Shown: positions 33,502 to 42,037, numbered from the stretch's first letter. The stretch is DNA of 64,000 bases from Bdellovibrio bacteriovorus str. Tiberius (GCF_000317895.1 NC_019567.1:1550001-1614000), one strand, 5' to 3'. The notes: generated by a model from the sequence alone, not told the origin. A program made the numbers and translations.

Positions 33502-34315
33502 GATCCGTGCTGATGGCACGCCCGGACAGTTCATGCGTTTTATGCAGGCCCTTGCTGGTGAAAAAGGCTGGGACTGGCAATTTGAAACAGTGACTGAATT
33601 TTCCCGCGAGGTTTTTCAGGGTGCGGCCGCTGTTAAAGTGGCGTCCGCCTTGTCTGCTGAAATTCTGCCGCAAATGAAAGTGCTGCCCACGCAAGTGCGT
33701 GCGGTGCAGGTTCTGGATACTTTCTTTCCGGAAGATGGCTCCTGGTATCCTCGCGTGTTGCTGCACGAGGCTTTGCGCATGGTTTTGGTGGCGGAAGCCC
33801 GGGATCTGGATATTCGCGCACCGGCCTTTGTGATCGGTCACAGTGAGGAAGCTCGTGTCGTGGCCTCGGTTCTGGCATTGATGGGGATTTCGGATATTTA
33901 TCTGGTCGGGGAATCAGCCGGGCTGGAAGAGCACCAGCAGGCCTTGATGCGGTCCCATCTGGGGATCCATTTTCATATTCTGCCCATTGATGAACTGACG
34001 ATGCAGGCGGTGAGTGCCGGTATCGTGGTGAACACGGTGGATTTGTCAGGGCAGCAGGCGCTGCTGACGGATCTGTCTTATTTCAATTATATGAAGGGCA
34101 CTGGTTACGCCCTGGACCTCAACTTGTTGTCGCTGCAAAATCTTTTGCTGGAAGAAGCCGAAAAGGCTGAACTGCGCGTGCTGCATCCGGTGCTGGTTGC
34201 GGAAGCACTGACTCGTCTGTGGTTGGAACGTCTGCGTCCGGAGCATAATTTAAGTCACGAGGATATTCGCGAAAGCTGGACCCGCTTTTTGAAACAAAAC
34301 TCATCCTCGGTCTAG
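33482..34315 (+). CDS. Orphan AroE-like Rossmann-fold protein
   Basis: A 277-residue protein beginning at ATG 33482 inside the end of ribF. The middle and C-terminal parts follow the shikimate dehydrogenase pattern: a dinucleotide-type strand-turn-helix VIGHSEEARVVASVLALMG at about 115-135, a second strand IYLVGES, then IVVNTVDLSG (AroE usually has NAT-S-G), YALDLNLLSLQNLLLEEAE, and a closing helix EALTRLWLERL. The glycine-rich NADP loop is altered (GHSEEAR instead of GAGGA-R), and the N-terminal shikimate motif S-x-S is not seen. It may have lost dehydrogenase activity or use another ligand. I would not call it aroE. It lies directly before the pil operon. Confidence 0.6.
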   Translation: MSILIREIRADGTPGQFMRFMQALAGEKGWDWQFETVTEFSREVFQGAAAVKVASALSAEILPQMKVLPTQVRAVQVLDTFFPEDGSWYPRVLLHEALRMVLVAEARDLDIRAPAFVIGHSEEARVVASVLALMGISDIYLVGESAGLEEHQQALMRSHLGIHFHILPIDELTMQAVSAGIVVNTVDLSGQQALLTDLSYFNYMKGTGYALDLNLLSLQNLLLEEAEKAELRVLHPVLVAEALTRLWLERLRPEHNLSHEDIRESWTRFLKQNSSSV

Positions 34316-34330
34316 TTACAAAAAATGGCA

Positions 34331-34354
34331 CCCTGGAGTAAAGTTAGTCCAGGG
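34331..34354 (+). promoter_or_regulatory. Hairpin covering part of the pilB ribosome site
   Basis: CCCTGGA (34331-34337) pairs perfectly with TCCAGGG (34348-34354) around a 10-base loop. The 3' arm overlaps AGGGGAG (34351-34357), the ribosome site of pilB, whose ATG is at 34363. It could reduce pilB translation until melted or bound. Confidence 0.45.
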
Positions 34355-34362
34355 GAGTCCTA

Positions 34363-36063
34363 ATGTCTTCACTCAAAATCGGGGAAATTCTAGTTAAGCA
34401 AGGTTTGCTCAAGCCTGATCAATTGGCATTGGCCATGGAAGAGCAGAAAAAAACCGGGCAGCGGCTGACGAATTCCATCATTCAACTCGGGTACTTAAAA
34501 GACAATCAGATCCTTCGCGCTGTTGAAAAACACTTCGCGGTTCCGGGGGTCGAGGTCAACACGTTTGAAATCGATGCAACCGTCATTGCAATGATTCCCA
34601 AAGATGTGTGCGAGAAAAACACATTGATCCCTCTGCAGAAAGCCGGGAACACCCTGGTTGTAGCGTTTGCGGATCCCTCTAATATTATAGTCAAAGAAGA
34701 TTTGCGTTTCATCACTCGTTGCCGCATCCAGGCGGTAGTGGGGACGGAAAGTGCCATCATGTCCGGTATTGAAAAATACTATGGCGGCAGTATCAGCACC
34801 AAGTCTTTGAACACCATGGGCGTGGGTGATGAGGATGACTTTATCCTCAGTGCCGGTCCAGCGACGGAAGTCATCGATCAGGATGGCGGGTCGGAAGACG
34901 CGCCGATCATCAAGTTCGTGAACTCGATCCTGGCCGATGCGATTCGTAAGAAAGTGTCTGATATCCACTTTGAACCTTACGAGAAAAAATACCGTGTGCG
35001 TTTCCGTATCGACGGTAACCTGGTGGAGGCGACCGCGCCTCCGGCAGGGACGGCGGCAGCGATTGCATCTCGTATTAAAATTATGTCCAAGCTGGATATC
35101 GCTGAAAAACGCCGTCCGCAGGATGGTCGTTTGAAAGTGCGAACCAAAGCCAAAGAGATGGATTTCCGTGTCAGCGTTCTGCCGACTCTTTGGGGTGAAA
35201 AAGTTGTTTTGCGTCTTTTGGATAAATCGAATTTGCAGCTGGACATGACCAAGCTGGGTTTTGAAGAGGACGATTTGAAAATCTTTAAATCCACCATCAA
35301 TCTGCCGCAAGGGATGGTTCTGATCACGGGCCCGACGGGTTCGGGTAAAACGACAACGATTTATTCCGCCTTGGCGGAACTGAATCAGCCGGATGTGAAT
35401 ATCTCCACCGCGGAAGATCCAGTGGAGTTCAACCTGGAAGGTATCAATCAGGTTCAGATGAATCCGGATATCGACCTGAATTTTTCCAGCGCTTTGAAAT
35501 CCTTCCTGCGTCAGGATCCGGATGTCGTGATGGTGGGGGAGATTCGTGACCTTGAAACTGCCGAGATCGCCTTTAAAGCGGCCTCCACGGGTCACTTGGT
35601 CGTAAGCACCCTGCACACCAACGATGCACCGGGAACGGTCATTCGTCTGACCGAAATGGGTGTGGCTCCGTATATTATCACTTCGACGGTAAATCTGATC
35701 GTGGCTCAGCGTCTGGTCGGTAAAGTCTGCGAATCCTGCAAAGCGCCGGTGGAAGTGCCAGCACAGACCCTGATGAACCTGGGCGTGCCTCAGGCTGAAA
35801 TCGGAGACTACAAACTGATGCGTGGAAAAGGTTGCGCCAATTGCAACAACACCGGCATCAAAGGCCGTCTGGCGATTTACGAATTGCTGGCAATGACCGA
35901 GAAAATGAAAGAGGCCATCTTGAAAGGTGCCTCGACCGGTCAGCTTCGCTTCCTGGCCCGTGAACAGGGGATGAGAACCCTGCGCCGAAGTGCGCTGTTA
36001 AAGTTAAAACGTGGCGTAACAACTATTGAAGAAGTGCTCAACGCATCAGTGAAGGACACCTAA
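34363..36063 (+). CDS. pilB: Type IV pilus assembly ATPase PilB (GspE family)
   Basis: A 566-residue ATPase: an N-terminal MshEN/T2SSE_N domain (LKIGEILVKQGLLKPDQLALA), then the GspE core with Walker A GPTGSGKTTTIYS, the Asp box AEDPVEFNLEGINQVQ, Walker B PDVVMVGEIRDLETAEIA and His box STLHTNDAPGTVIRL. The zinc-binding tetracysteine is CESC plus CANCNNTG. It drives pilus extension. The gene order pilB, pilT-like, pilC, pilS, pilR that follows identifies it as pilB and not a type II secretion ATPase. Its stop overlaps the next start by one base. Confidence 0.93.
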   Translation: MSSLKIGEILVKQGLLKPDQLALAMEEQKKTGQRLTNSIIQLGYLKDNQILRAVEKHFAVPGVEVNTFEIDATVIAMIPKDVCEKNTLIPLQKAGNTLVVAFADPSNIIVKEDLRFITRCRIQAVVGTESAIMSGIEKYYGGSISTKSLNTMGVGDEDDFILSAGPATEVIDQDGGSEDAPIIKFVNSILADAIRKKVSDIHFEPYEKKYRVRFRIDGNLVEATAPPAGTAAAIASRIKIMSKLDIAEKRRPQDGRLKVRTKAKEMDFRVSVLPTLWGEKVVLRLLDKSNLQLDMTKLGFEEDDLKIFKSTINLPQGMVLITGPTGSGKTTTIYSALAELNQPDVNISTAEDPVEFNLEGINQVQMNPDIDLNFSSALKSFLRQDPDVVMVGEIRDLETAEIAFKAASTGHLVVSTLHTNDAPGTVIRLTEMGVAPYIITSTVNLIVAQRLVGKVCESCKAPVEVPAQTLMNLGVPQAEIGDYKLMRGKGCANCNNTGIKGRLAIYELLAMTEKMKEAILKGASTGQLRFLAREQGMRTLRRSALLKLKRGVTTIEEVLNASVKDT

Positions 36064-37106
36064 TGAGTCTGACCGAGCTCCTTTTGCAGGCCAAAGCCAA
36101 AAAAGCGGAAGAATTTTTGTTTGTTGTCGGCAGTGAGCCGCGTGCTCGTCTGGCCTCGGGCTGGACAAGTCTGCGCACGTCACCTGCGTTGATGACGGAG
36201 TGGAATCTTTTGCAGCAAAGCCTGCTCAGCACCCAGCAAAAAGCGGTGCTTGAAACCACGGGTGTGGTTCAGGGGGAAGCGGCGCTGGATACATTGCGCA
36301 TTGGTTTTTCCTTCTTCCAGCAGGACAGCACCATGAAAGCTGTTTTGGACATGGATCTTGACGGTGGAAAGCAGGAGGTGGCACTGCCGCCTTCTTTGCT
36401 GGAAGCGTGTCTGCGCATGAAGGGCTTGGTGCTGTTGTCCGGTCCGGGTGAAGCCGGGCAGGTGTGGGCACTGCACAGAATTCTGCAGAAAATCTCTGAT
36501 GAAAAATCGTTCCTGGGTGTGGTGTTCTCGCGCAAGGCGTTCCCGCAGGTGCGTGAATCCAAATCCTGTTATTTGTATCACACGGGTGAATTTGCGCGCC
36601 CGGAAGAAAAAGAAAGTCTGATGGCGGGTGTGGACATGGTGGTCTATGACGGCTTCCATGACGAAGATTCTTTGCTTGAAGCCCTTTCTTTGGCCGAGCA
36701 GGGTGTGTTTGTGATTTATTCCATGAAAGCGCCCTCTGTGACGAATGCCCTTCGTCGTGCGCTGTCCACATTGGGTGATCGCTTTGGTGAACACGGGGCG
36801 CCTCGTCTGGCGGAAGTGCTGACGATGGCTTCCGGTCAGTATCCGGTGGCGGGCCTGAGCGGCGAAAAGGTTTTCGCCCATGAGGTGCTTTTGATGAAAC
36901 CTCAGGTGCGTGGTCTGATTGAAGATCAGGATCTGAAGTCTTTGGAAAATCTTTTGACTCAGGCTCCGGAAAATTCCGGCATCCTGACTTTGAATCAGTC
37001 TTTGTTGCAGCATCTGATCCGTCGTCGTGTGGATTTGAAAACCGCGTTTGAAGTGTCCCGCGACCCGGACAACCTTGATCAGCTTCTTAAGAAGGTAGGT
37101 ATCTAA
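36063..37106 (+). CDS. PilT-like protein with degenerate ATPase motifs (probable pseudo-ATPase)
   Basis: A 347-residue protein in the pilT position between pilB and pilC, and similar in length to PilT. The start MSLTELLLQAKAKKAEEFLF follows PilT, but the ATP motifs are ruined. Walker A, normally GPTGSGKST, reads GPGEAGQVW at 127-135, so the lysine is Gln133. The Walker B region, normally VLVGEMRD, reads VVYDGFHD, losing the Glu. The His-box region reads YSMKAPSVTNALRRAL with no histidine. The reading frame is intact and uses normal codons, so this is a maintained protein and not a pseudogene. It may be a structural or regulatory partner of a true PilT elsewhere. Databases may simply call it PilT. 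Confidence 0.75.
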   Translation: MSLTELLLQAKAKKAEEFLFVVGSEPRARLASGWTSLRTSPALMTEWNLLQQSLLSTQQKAVLETTGVVQGEAALDTLRIGFSFFQQDSTMKAVLDMDLDGGKQEVALPPSLLEACLRMKGLVLLSGPGEAGQVWALHRILQKISDEKSFLGVVFSRKAFPQVRESKSCYLYHTGEFARPEEKESLMAGVDMVVYDGFHDEDSLLEALSLAEQGVFVIYSMKAPSVTNALRRALSTLGDRFGEHGAPRLAEVLTMASGQYPVAGLSGEKVFAHEVLLMKPQVRGLIEDQDLKSLENLLTQAPENSGILTLNQSLLQHLIRRRVDLKTAFEVSRDPDNLDQLLKKVGI

Positions 37107-37107
37107 G

Positions 37108-38325
37108 ATGGCAAAATTCCAGTATCAGGCCAAGAATGCCTCTGGCCAAATGGTTCAGGGCGAGATCGAAGCGGCTTCCCAGCAGGAGGCCATCATCCGT
37201 CTGCGTGCCCAGCAGCTTTTGCCGGTTCGAGTGGTGGCCTTTGGTGCTTCACGTGCTTCTGCGGGGAAAACTCCGAGTTTGTTTGCTCCGACCGTAAAGG
37301 GTAAAGACCTGCAGATTTTCACCCGTCAGTTTGCAACTTTGATCAACGCCGGTATCCCGGTGGTGGATTCTTTGAAAATCCTTTCAGAAGGTTTGCGCCC
37401 GGGTCTTTTGAAGGAAGCTTCTGCCCAGGTAAAAACCTCGATCGAGGGCGGTCGTCGTCTGGCCGATTCCATGGCGCAGGTTCCAAACGTATTTGATAAA
37501 TTGTATGTGAATATGATCCAGGCGGGCGAAGAAGCCGGTATCCTTGACGGGATCCTGCAGCGTCTTGCGAGCTATATGGAAAAATCCGAGAAAATCAAAG
37601 CCCAGGTAAAAGGGGCCCTGGTTTATCCGATGGTCATCATCTGCGTGGCGATGATTGTCATCGCCGGTATTCTGGTTTTCATTATTCCGAAGTTCATGGA
37701 GTTCTTCGCCGGATCCGGTAAAGAGCCACCAATGCTGACGTTGATGGTGGTGAACCTCAGTAACTCGATGATCAACAACTGGTATCTTTACCTGGGTGCG
37801 ATGGTGATCGGGCCGATGGCCCTGATGCAGTGGCTGAAAACAGATGGCGGTAAAGACGCCTTTGACCGTTTCATCATGAAAGCACCGGTGTTCGGTGAAG
37901 TGGTGCAAAAATCCGCGATCGCGCGTTTGACACGTACATTGTCGACGCTGCTTTCTTCGGGTGTGGGCCTGATTGAAGCGATTGAGATTTCTGCAAAGAC
38001 CGCGGGTAACGTGGTGATTGAGCAGTCTTTGCTTCGTTGCAAAGAGTCAGTGACTGCGGGTCGTACTTTTGCTTCTCCGTTGGCGAAGGAAAAAGCTTTC
38101 CCTGAGATGGTGGTTCAGATGATCTCTATCGGGGAACAATCCGGTACGATGGATATCATGTTGGGTAAAATTGCAGACTTCTATGAAGATGAAGTTGAAA
38201 CAGCAGTTAAAGCGATGACCTCTTTGCTGGAGCCACTATTGATGGTTGTTCTGGGTGGTATCATCGCGGTTCTGGTTGTGGCGATGTATCTTCCGATCTT
38301 CAACATGGCGGATGTGGTTCAATAG
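37108..38325 (+). CDS. pilC: Type IV pilus inner-membrane platform protein PilC
   Basis: A 405-residue GspF-family protein with the N-terminal FQYQAKNASGQMVQGEIEA segment, two T2SSF repeats (TRQFATLINAGIPVVDSLKIL at about 72-92 and LTRTLSTLLSSGVGLIEAIEI in the second half), and three membrane helices (about 172-195, 225-240, 378-400, the last VLGGIIAVLVVAMYLPIF). The second repeat ends with the family's MISIGEQSGTMDIML. It is the rotary or platform partner of PilB. It begins 1 base after the pilT-like stop and abuts pilS. Confidence 0.95.
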   Translation: MAKFQYQAKNASGQMVQGEIEAASQQEAIIRLRAQQLLPVRVVAFGASRASAGKTPSLFAPTVKGKDLQIFTRQFATLINAGIPVVDSLKILSEGLRPGLLKEASAQVKTSIEGGRRLADSMAQVPNVFDKLYVNMIQAGEEAGILDGILQRLASYMEKSEKIKAQVKGALVYPMVIICVAMIVIAGILVFIIPKFMEFFAGSGKEPPMLTLMVVNLSNSMINNWYLYLGAMVIGPMALMQWLKTDGGKDAFDRFIMKAPVFGEVVQKSAIARLTRTLSTLLSSGVGLIEAIEISAKTAGNVVIEQSLLRCKESVTAGRTFASPLAKEKAFPEMVVQMISIGEQSGTMDIMLGKIADFYEDEVETAVKAMTSLLEPLLMVVLGGIIAVLVVAMYLPIFNMADVVQ

Positions 38326-39903
38326 ATGCGTTTAAGTTTTGCTTTGCAGAACAGTAAAAATCAGGGGCTGACGGTGGAATTTACCCGCGTCAGCCTTTTT
38401 GCGTTGATTTTGCTGATCAGTGCGGTTTCCAGTGTGTTTCAGGAAGGTTTCATCAACTGGCAGATTCTGGGTCCGTTTTACGCGATCCTGAGTGTGGCCT
38501 TTGGCGCCCATGTGTTGTGGTTCTCGACGTGGGACCGGCTGCTGCAGAAACCGTGGCTTTTGTTCGCGGGCTTCGTTGTTGATTCCCTGCTGATTTCTTT
38601 TTTGATTTATTATTCCGGGATCAATCAGTCCCTGTTCTTGTTCCTGCACCTGGTGAATATCCTGCTGGCGGGAATTGCCTGTCGTGGTGTGGGGGCGGTG
38701 ACGCTGGCCCTGTTCACGAGCATCTTCTTTACGGTGGCAGCGCTGTTCTCGCCGGAAATGAAGGCGTTGAACTTCTTCTTCCTGCTGGCTTTGAATAACA
38801 TCGCGTTTTTCTCGGTCGCGGGGCTGTCTGGATACCTGAGTGAGCAGTTGCAATCCGTCGGGAAAGAGCTTTCCGAAACGGGTGCAAGTCTTCGTTCTGC
38901 TCAGGAATTGAATGAAGTGCTGGTCGAAAATATTCCGACGGGGATGGTGTCCTTTACTGAATCCGGAGAGGTGGTGAAAGCCAACTCTTCTGCGGCCGAA
39001 ATTCTGGGTTATTCTGATCTGTCCACTTTGAACTGGTATGAGCTGTTCCCGGAAACGCGCCGATCTGAAGGGCTGTTCAAGGGCGATGTGAAGTACACGC
39101 CCAGGAACGATGCCAATGCGAAGATTCTGGGTATGACTTTGTCAAAGATCTATAGTCCCGAATTGAAAGCGCATTTGTCCATCGGGCTTTTTGATGATCT
39201 GACAAAGATTCGCCAGCTTGAATATGCTGCCAGACAGAATGAAAAGCTCGCAGCCGTGGGTGGTTTGGCGGCGGGGATTGCCCATGAAATCCGCAATCCA
39301 TTGGCGGGTATCAGTGGCAGTATCGAGCTTTTAAGTCAGACGGTGAACAATGACGATGACCGCAAGCTGATGAAAATCGTTTTGCGTGAAATCGACCGTT
39401 TGAACAACCTGATCACTGAATTCCTGGATTACGCACGCCCGGAAGTTCCACCGACAGATGCCGTGGACCTTTCCGCGTTGCTGACAGAAGTTCTGGATTC
39501 GATGAAACTCAATGCCCAGGTCCGTGCCGACACTGAACAGGTGCGTGAGTTTGAACCAGGTCTGCAAATCCTGGGTCGCCGGGACAAGTTGAAGCAGGCT
39601 TTCCTGAACATCATCATCAATTCCTATCAGGCTATGAATGATTCTCAGAAACCGCAGATTGCGGTGAAAGCTCTGGTCACTGACAAAGAGGTGCGCGTGC
39701 GCATTCGCGATGCCGGCTGTGGCATGAGTGAGGCAACTCGCAAGAAGATGTTTGAACCTTTCCATACGACCAAACCCAAGGGCACAGGCCTTGGTCTAGC
39801 TGTGACTCATAAGATTTTAGAGGGTCACGGGGCGCAGGTGTTCGTGGAAAGTGAAGTGGGCGTAGGTACTGAGTTTATTTTGACTTTCCCCAGAGCACAC
39901 TGA
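38326..39903 (+). CDS. pilS: Sensor histidine kinase PilS
   Basis: A 525-residue membrane kinase: about six N-terminal transmembrane helices (residues 20-170), a PAS domain (about 190-290, NIPTGMVSFTESGEVVKANS), a HisKA domain with GGLAAGIAHEIRNPLAGISG (phosphorylated His near 320) and an HATPase with DAGCGMSEATR and GTGLGLAVTHKIL. The six-helix bundle plus PAS is the PilS layout; in Pseudomonas, PilS senses PilA in the membrane and controls pilin transcription through PilR. It starts immediately after the pilC stop. Confidence 0.92.
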   Translation: MRLSFALQNSKNQGLTVEFTRVSLFALILLISAVSSVFQEGFINWQILGPFYAILSVAFGAHVLWFSTWDRLLQKPWLLFAGFVVDSLLISFLIYYSGINQSLFLFLHLVNILLAGIACRGVGAVTLALFTSIFFTVAALFSPEMKALNFFFLLALNNIAFFSVAGLSGYLSEQLQSVGKELSETGASLRSAQELNEVLVENIPTGMVSFTESGEVVKANSSAAEILGYSDLSTLNWYELFPETRRSEGLFKGDVKYTPRNDANAKILGMTLSKIYSPELKAHLSIGLFDDLTKIRQLEYAARQNEKLAAVGGLAAGIAHEIRNPLAGISGSIELLSQTVNNDDDRKLMKIVLREIDRLNNLITEFLDYARPEVPPTDAVDLSALLTEVLDSMKLNAQVRADTEQVREFEPGLQILGRRDKLKQAFLNIIINSYQAMNDSQKPQIAVKALVTDKEVRVRIRDAGCGMSEATRKKMFEPFHTTKPKGTGLGLAVTHKILEGHGAQVFVESEVGVGTEFILTFPRAH

Positions 39904-39941
39904 GAGAATAGTTTTTAACACAAGGACGTGGGAGCACATAA

Positions 39942-41348
39942 ATGAAGTCGAGAATTCTTGTTGTCGATGACGAAGAATCAATACGCGAGTTTTTAGAGAT
40001 CATGCTGAAAAAAGAAGGGTATGAAATCACTTTGGCTGAAGACGGCCAAAAGGCGAAAGACCTTCTTGCGAAGAAAACATTTGATATGATCATCTCAGAC
40101 TTGCAGATGCCCCATGTGACGGGGATCGAGCTTCTGAAGCACGTCAAAGAATCCTATCCAGACACTGTCTTCATGCTGATCACAGCATTCGGTACAACCG
40201 AAACTGCGGTGGAAGCGATGAAGATGGGTGCGTATGACTATCTGACAAAACCATTCAAAATTGATGAAGTTCGTCTGAACATCCAGAACGCACTTCGTTC
40301 CCGCAATTTGGAAGTGGAAAACAGATCCTTGAAAAAGGAACTGGTAAAAGAATACTCCTTCCAGAACATGGTGGGGAATTCCCAGGCTATGCATGCGATC
40401 TACGATATGGTGAAGCGTGTCTCCCAGACGCCAACCAACGTTCTGATCACAGGGGAATCCGGTACAGGTAAAGAGGTTGTTGCCAAAGCCATTCACTATA
40501 ACGGTCCGTTGAAAGACCGTCCGTTCGTAACGGTGAACTGCGGTGCCATCCCTGAAAATCTGATGGAATCAGAAATGTTCGGTCACAAAAAAGGCTCTTT
40601 CACCGGTGCGGTGGCTGATAAAGCGGGTCTTTTTGAAGTGGCTGACGGCGGTACCTTGTTCTTGGATGAGGTCGGTGAATTGCCACTGACGATTCAGGTA
40701 AAACTTCTTCGTGCGATTCAAGAGCGTGTGATCCGCCGCGTGGGTGCGACGGAAGACATGAAGGTGGATGTGCGTATCATCGCCGCTACCAACCGCAACC
40801 TGGAAGACATGGTTCAAAAGGGCGGCTTCCGTCAGGATTTGTTCTATCGTCTGAATGTTATCAATATCAAAACGCCGGGCCTTCGTGAGCGTCGTGATGA
40901 TATCCCGCTGTTAGCGAATCATTTCCTGAAAAAGTACAATGAGCGTCTGAACAAAAACATCGGCGCGATCAGTGCTGATGCAATGGAAATCCTGAAAAAG
41001 TACGACTATCCAGGGAACGTGCGTGAGCTTGAAAATATGATCGAGCGCACTGTGGCTTTGGAAGGCGGCGCAACGATTCTTCCAGAATCTTTGCCACCAA
41101 TGGTGAACACTTCTTCCGGTCGCAAGATGGCTTCCTCCAATGAAATCGAAATCGGTGACGATGGCGTTGATTTGGACAAGGTGATGGGTCAGATCGAAAA
41201 AGAGCTTTTGATCAAAGCCATCCATTCTGCCGGCGGTGTGAAGAAAAGAGCTGCAAAGCTGCTTCATATCTCTTTCAGATCAATGCGATATCGCATTGAA
41301 AAATATAATCTAGGCGTAGTCGGCGACGACGAGTTGGACGACGAATAA
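39942..41348 (+). CDS. pilR: Sigma54 response regulator PilR
   Basis: A 468-residue NtrC-type regulator: receiver (residues 1-120: ILVVDDEESIREF, phosphoacceptor in MIISDLQMPHVTG, YLTKPFK), AAA+ domain (about 140-375: [16 protein letters not shown]) and a C-terminal Fis-like helix-turn-helix (KKRAAKLLHISFRSMRYRIEKY). The sigma54 loop reads GSFTGA instead of GAFTGA, a natural PilR variant. It should activate pilA, which is not in this window, from a sigma54 promoter. It ends the pil operon and is followed by a strong terminator. Confidence 0.93.
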   Translation: MKSRILVVDDEESIREFLEIMLKKEGYEITLAEDGQKAKDLLAKKTFDMIISDLQMPHVTGIELLKHVKESYPDTVFMLITAFGTTETAVEAMKMGAYDYLTKPFKIDEVRLNIQNALRSRNLEVENRSLKKELVKEYSFQNMVGNSQAMHAIYDMVKRVSQTPTNVLITGESGTGKEVVAKAIHYNGPLKDRPFVTVNCGAIPENLMESEMFGHKKGSFTGAVADKAGLFEVADGGTLFLDEVGELPLTIQVKLLRAIQERVIRRVGATEDMKVDVRIIAATNRNLEDMVQKGGFRQDLFYRLNVINIKTPGLRERRDDIPLLANHFLKKYNERLNKNIGAISADAMEILKKYDYPGNVRELENMIERTVALEGGATILPESLPPMVNTSSGRKMASSNEIEIGDDGVDLDKVMGQIEKELLIKAIHSAGGVKKRAAKLLHISFRSMRYRIEKYNLGVVGDDELDDE

Positions 41349-41390
41349 AAGGTGCCTGGTTGTTTTTTCTGGCTATACAGTGTCAAACGA

Positions 41391-41416
41391 GAGGGAAGCG
41401 AAAGCTTCCCTCTTTT
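41391..41416 (+). terminator. Intrinsic terminator of the pil operon
   Basis: A perfect 9-bp stem GAGGGAAGC (41391-41399) with GCTTCCCTC (41404-41412), closed by a GAAA tetraloop and followed by TTTT. It lies 42 bases after the pilR stop. Confidence 0.9.
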
Positions 41417-41458
41417 CATTCGAGAAACCGTCGTCAAAGGTCCTGTCTAACTGAAATC

Positions 41459-41477
41459 GAAAACGATTATCAAGTTT
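41459..41477 (+). promoter_or_regulatory. Possible Fur-type operator upstream of the ferritin gene
   Basis: GAAAACGATTATCAAGTTT resembles the Fur-box core (AATGATTATCATT) and is followed by a second TGATTATTCTCA. It lies about 75-90 bases before the ferritin ATG in the only gap between the pil terminator and that gene. Iron control of an iron-storage gene is expected, but the match is imperfect. Confidence 0.4.
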
Positions 41478-41550
41478 GATTATTCTCAATACGTTTTCAT
41501 TTGTTGCTTTGGCTGCCCGATTCTGCAATCATTCGGGGGGTGGAGGTCTT

Positions 41551-41979
41551 ATGACTAAAGAAAACAAAAAAGTAGTAGATCTTTTGAATGAAATTATCGA
41601 GATGGAGATCTCTGGCGTTGTTCGTTACTTGCACTATGCATTGATGGTGAAAGGTCCGAACCGCATTCCAATCGTTAAATGGTTCCATGAGCAGGCTAAC
41701 GAAGGTTACCAGCACGCGTCCCTGATGGGCGAAAAAGTGACAGCTTTGGGCGGTCACCCAACTTTGCGTGTGTCGGCGGTTCCGGAAACTAAAACTCACA
41801 AGGTTTTGGACATTTTGAAAGAAAGCCTAGAGTTCGAACAAGCTGCTTTGGCGAAGTACAAAGGCGTACTGAAACACTGTGGTGATGACGTTGCGTTGGA
41901 AGAACTGATCCGCTCAATGGTGCGTATGGAAACAGAGCACATTGAAGAAGTGGTTAAAATGCTGGACACCACTCACTAG
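41551..41979 (+). CDS. Bacterioferritin-like ferroxidase
   Basis: A 142-residue four-helix ferritin-like protein. Start at ATG 41551, with GGAGG upstream; the frame is open for 25 more codons that lack family character. The diiron ligands are all visible: Glu and Tyr in EMEISGVVRYLHY, Glu and His in EQANEGYQHA, Glu in ESLEFEQAA, and Glu-x-x-His in RMETEHIEEV. The haem-ligand Met of true bacterioferritin, normally just before the second ligand pair, is replaced (NEGYQHA), so it may be a haem-free member. It oxidises and stores iron or protects DNA from peroxide. Confidence 0.85.
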   Translation: MTKENKKVVDLLNEIIEMEISGVVRYLHYALMVKGPNRIPIVKWFHEQANEGYQHASLMGEKVTALGGHPTLRVSAVPETKTHKVLDILKESLEFEQAALAKYKGVLKHCGDDVALEELIRSMVRMETEHIEEVVKMLDTTH

Positions 41980-42001
41980 AGTGATCTGACATTCAGAATT
42001 G

Positions 42002-42033
42002 AAAAAGCCCGCGGTGATGCGGGCTTTTTTTTT
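42002..42033 (+). terminator. Bidirectional terminator after the ferritin gene
   Basis: AAAAAGCCCGC (42002-42012), loop GGTGAT, GCGGGCTTTTT (42019-42029), continuing TTTT. Because of the A-run on the left arm it also works on the minus strand, where it ends the convergent 131-residue gene 5 bases after its stop. Confidence 0.92.
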
Positions 42034-42037
42034 AGAC

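Noticed and set aside
34326-34342. Possible sigma54 promoter before pilB (TGGCAC)
   Set aside because: The -24 half is perfect but the -12 position reads AGTAA, with no GC pair, so it is not a sigma54 promoter.
36063-37106. PilT-like gene as a pseudogene
   Set aside because: The frame is intact over 347 codons, overlaps its neighbours by operon spacing and has normal codon use, so a maintained protein is more likely.
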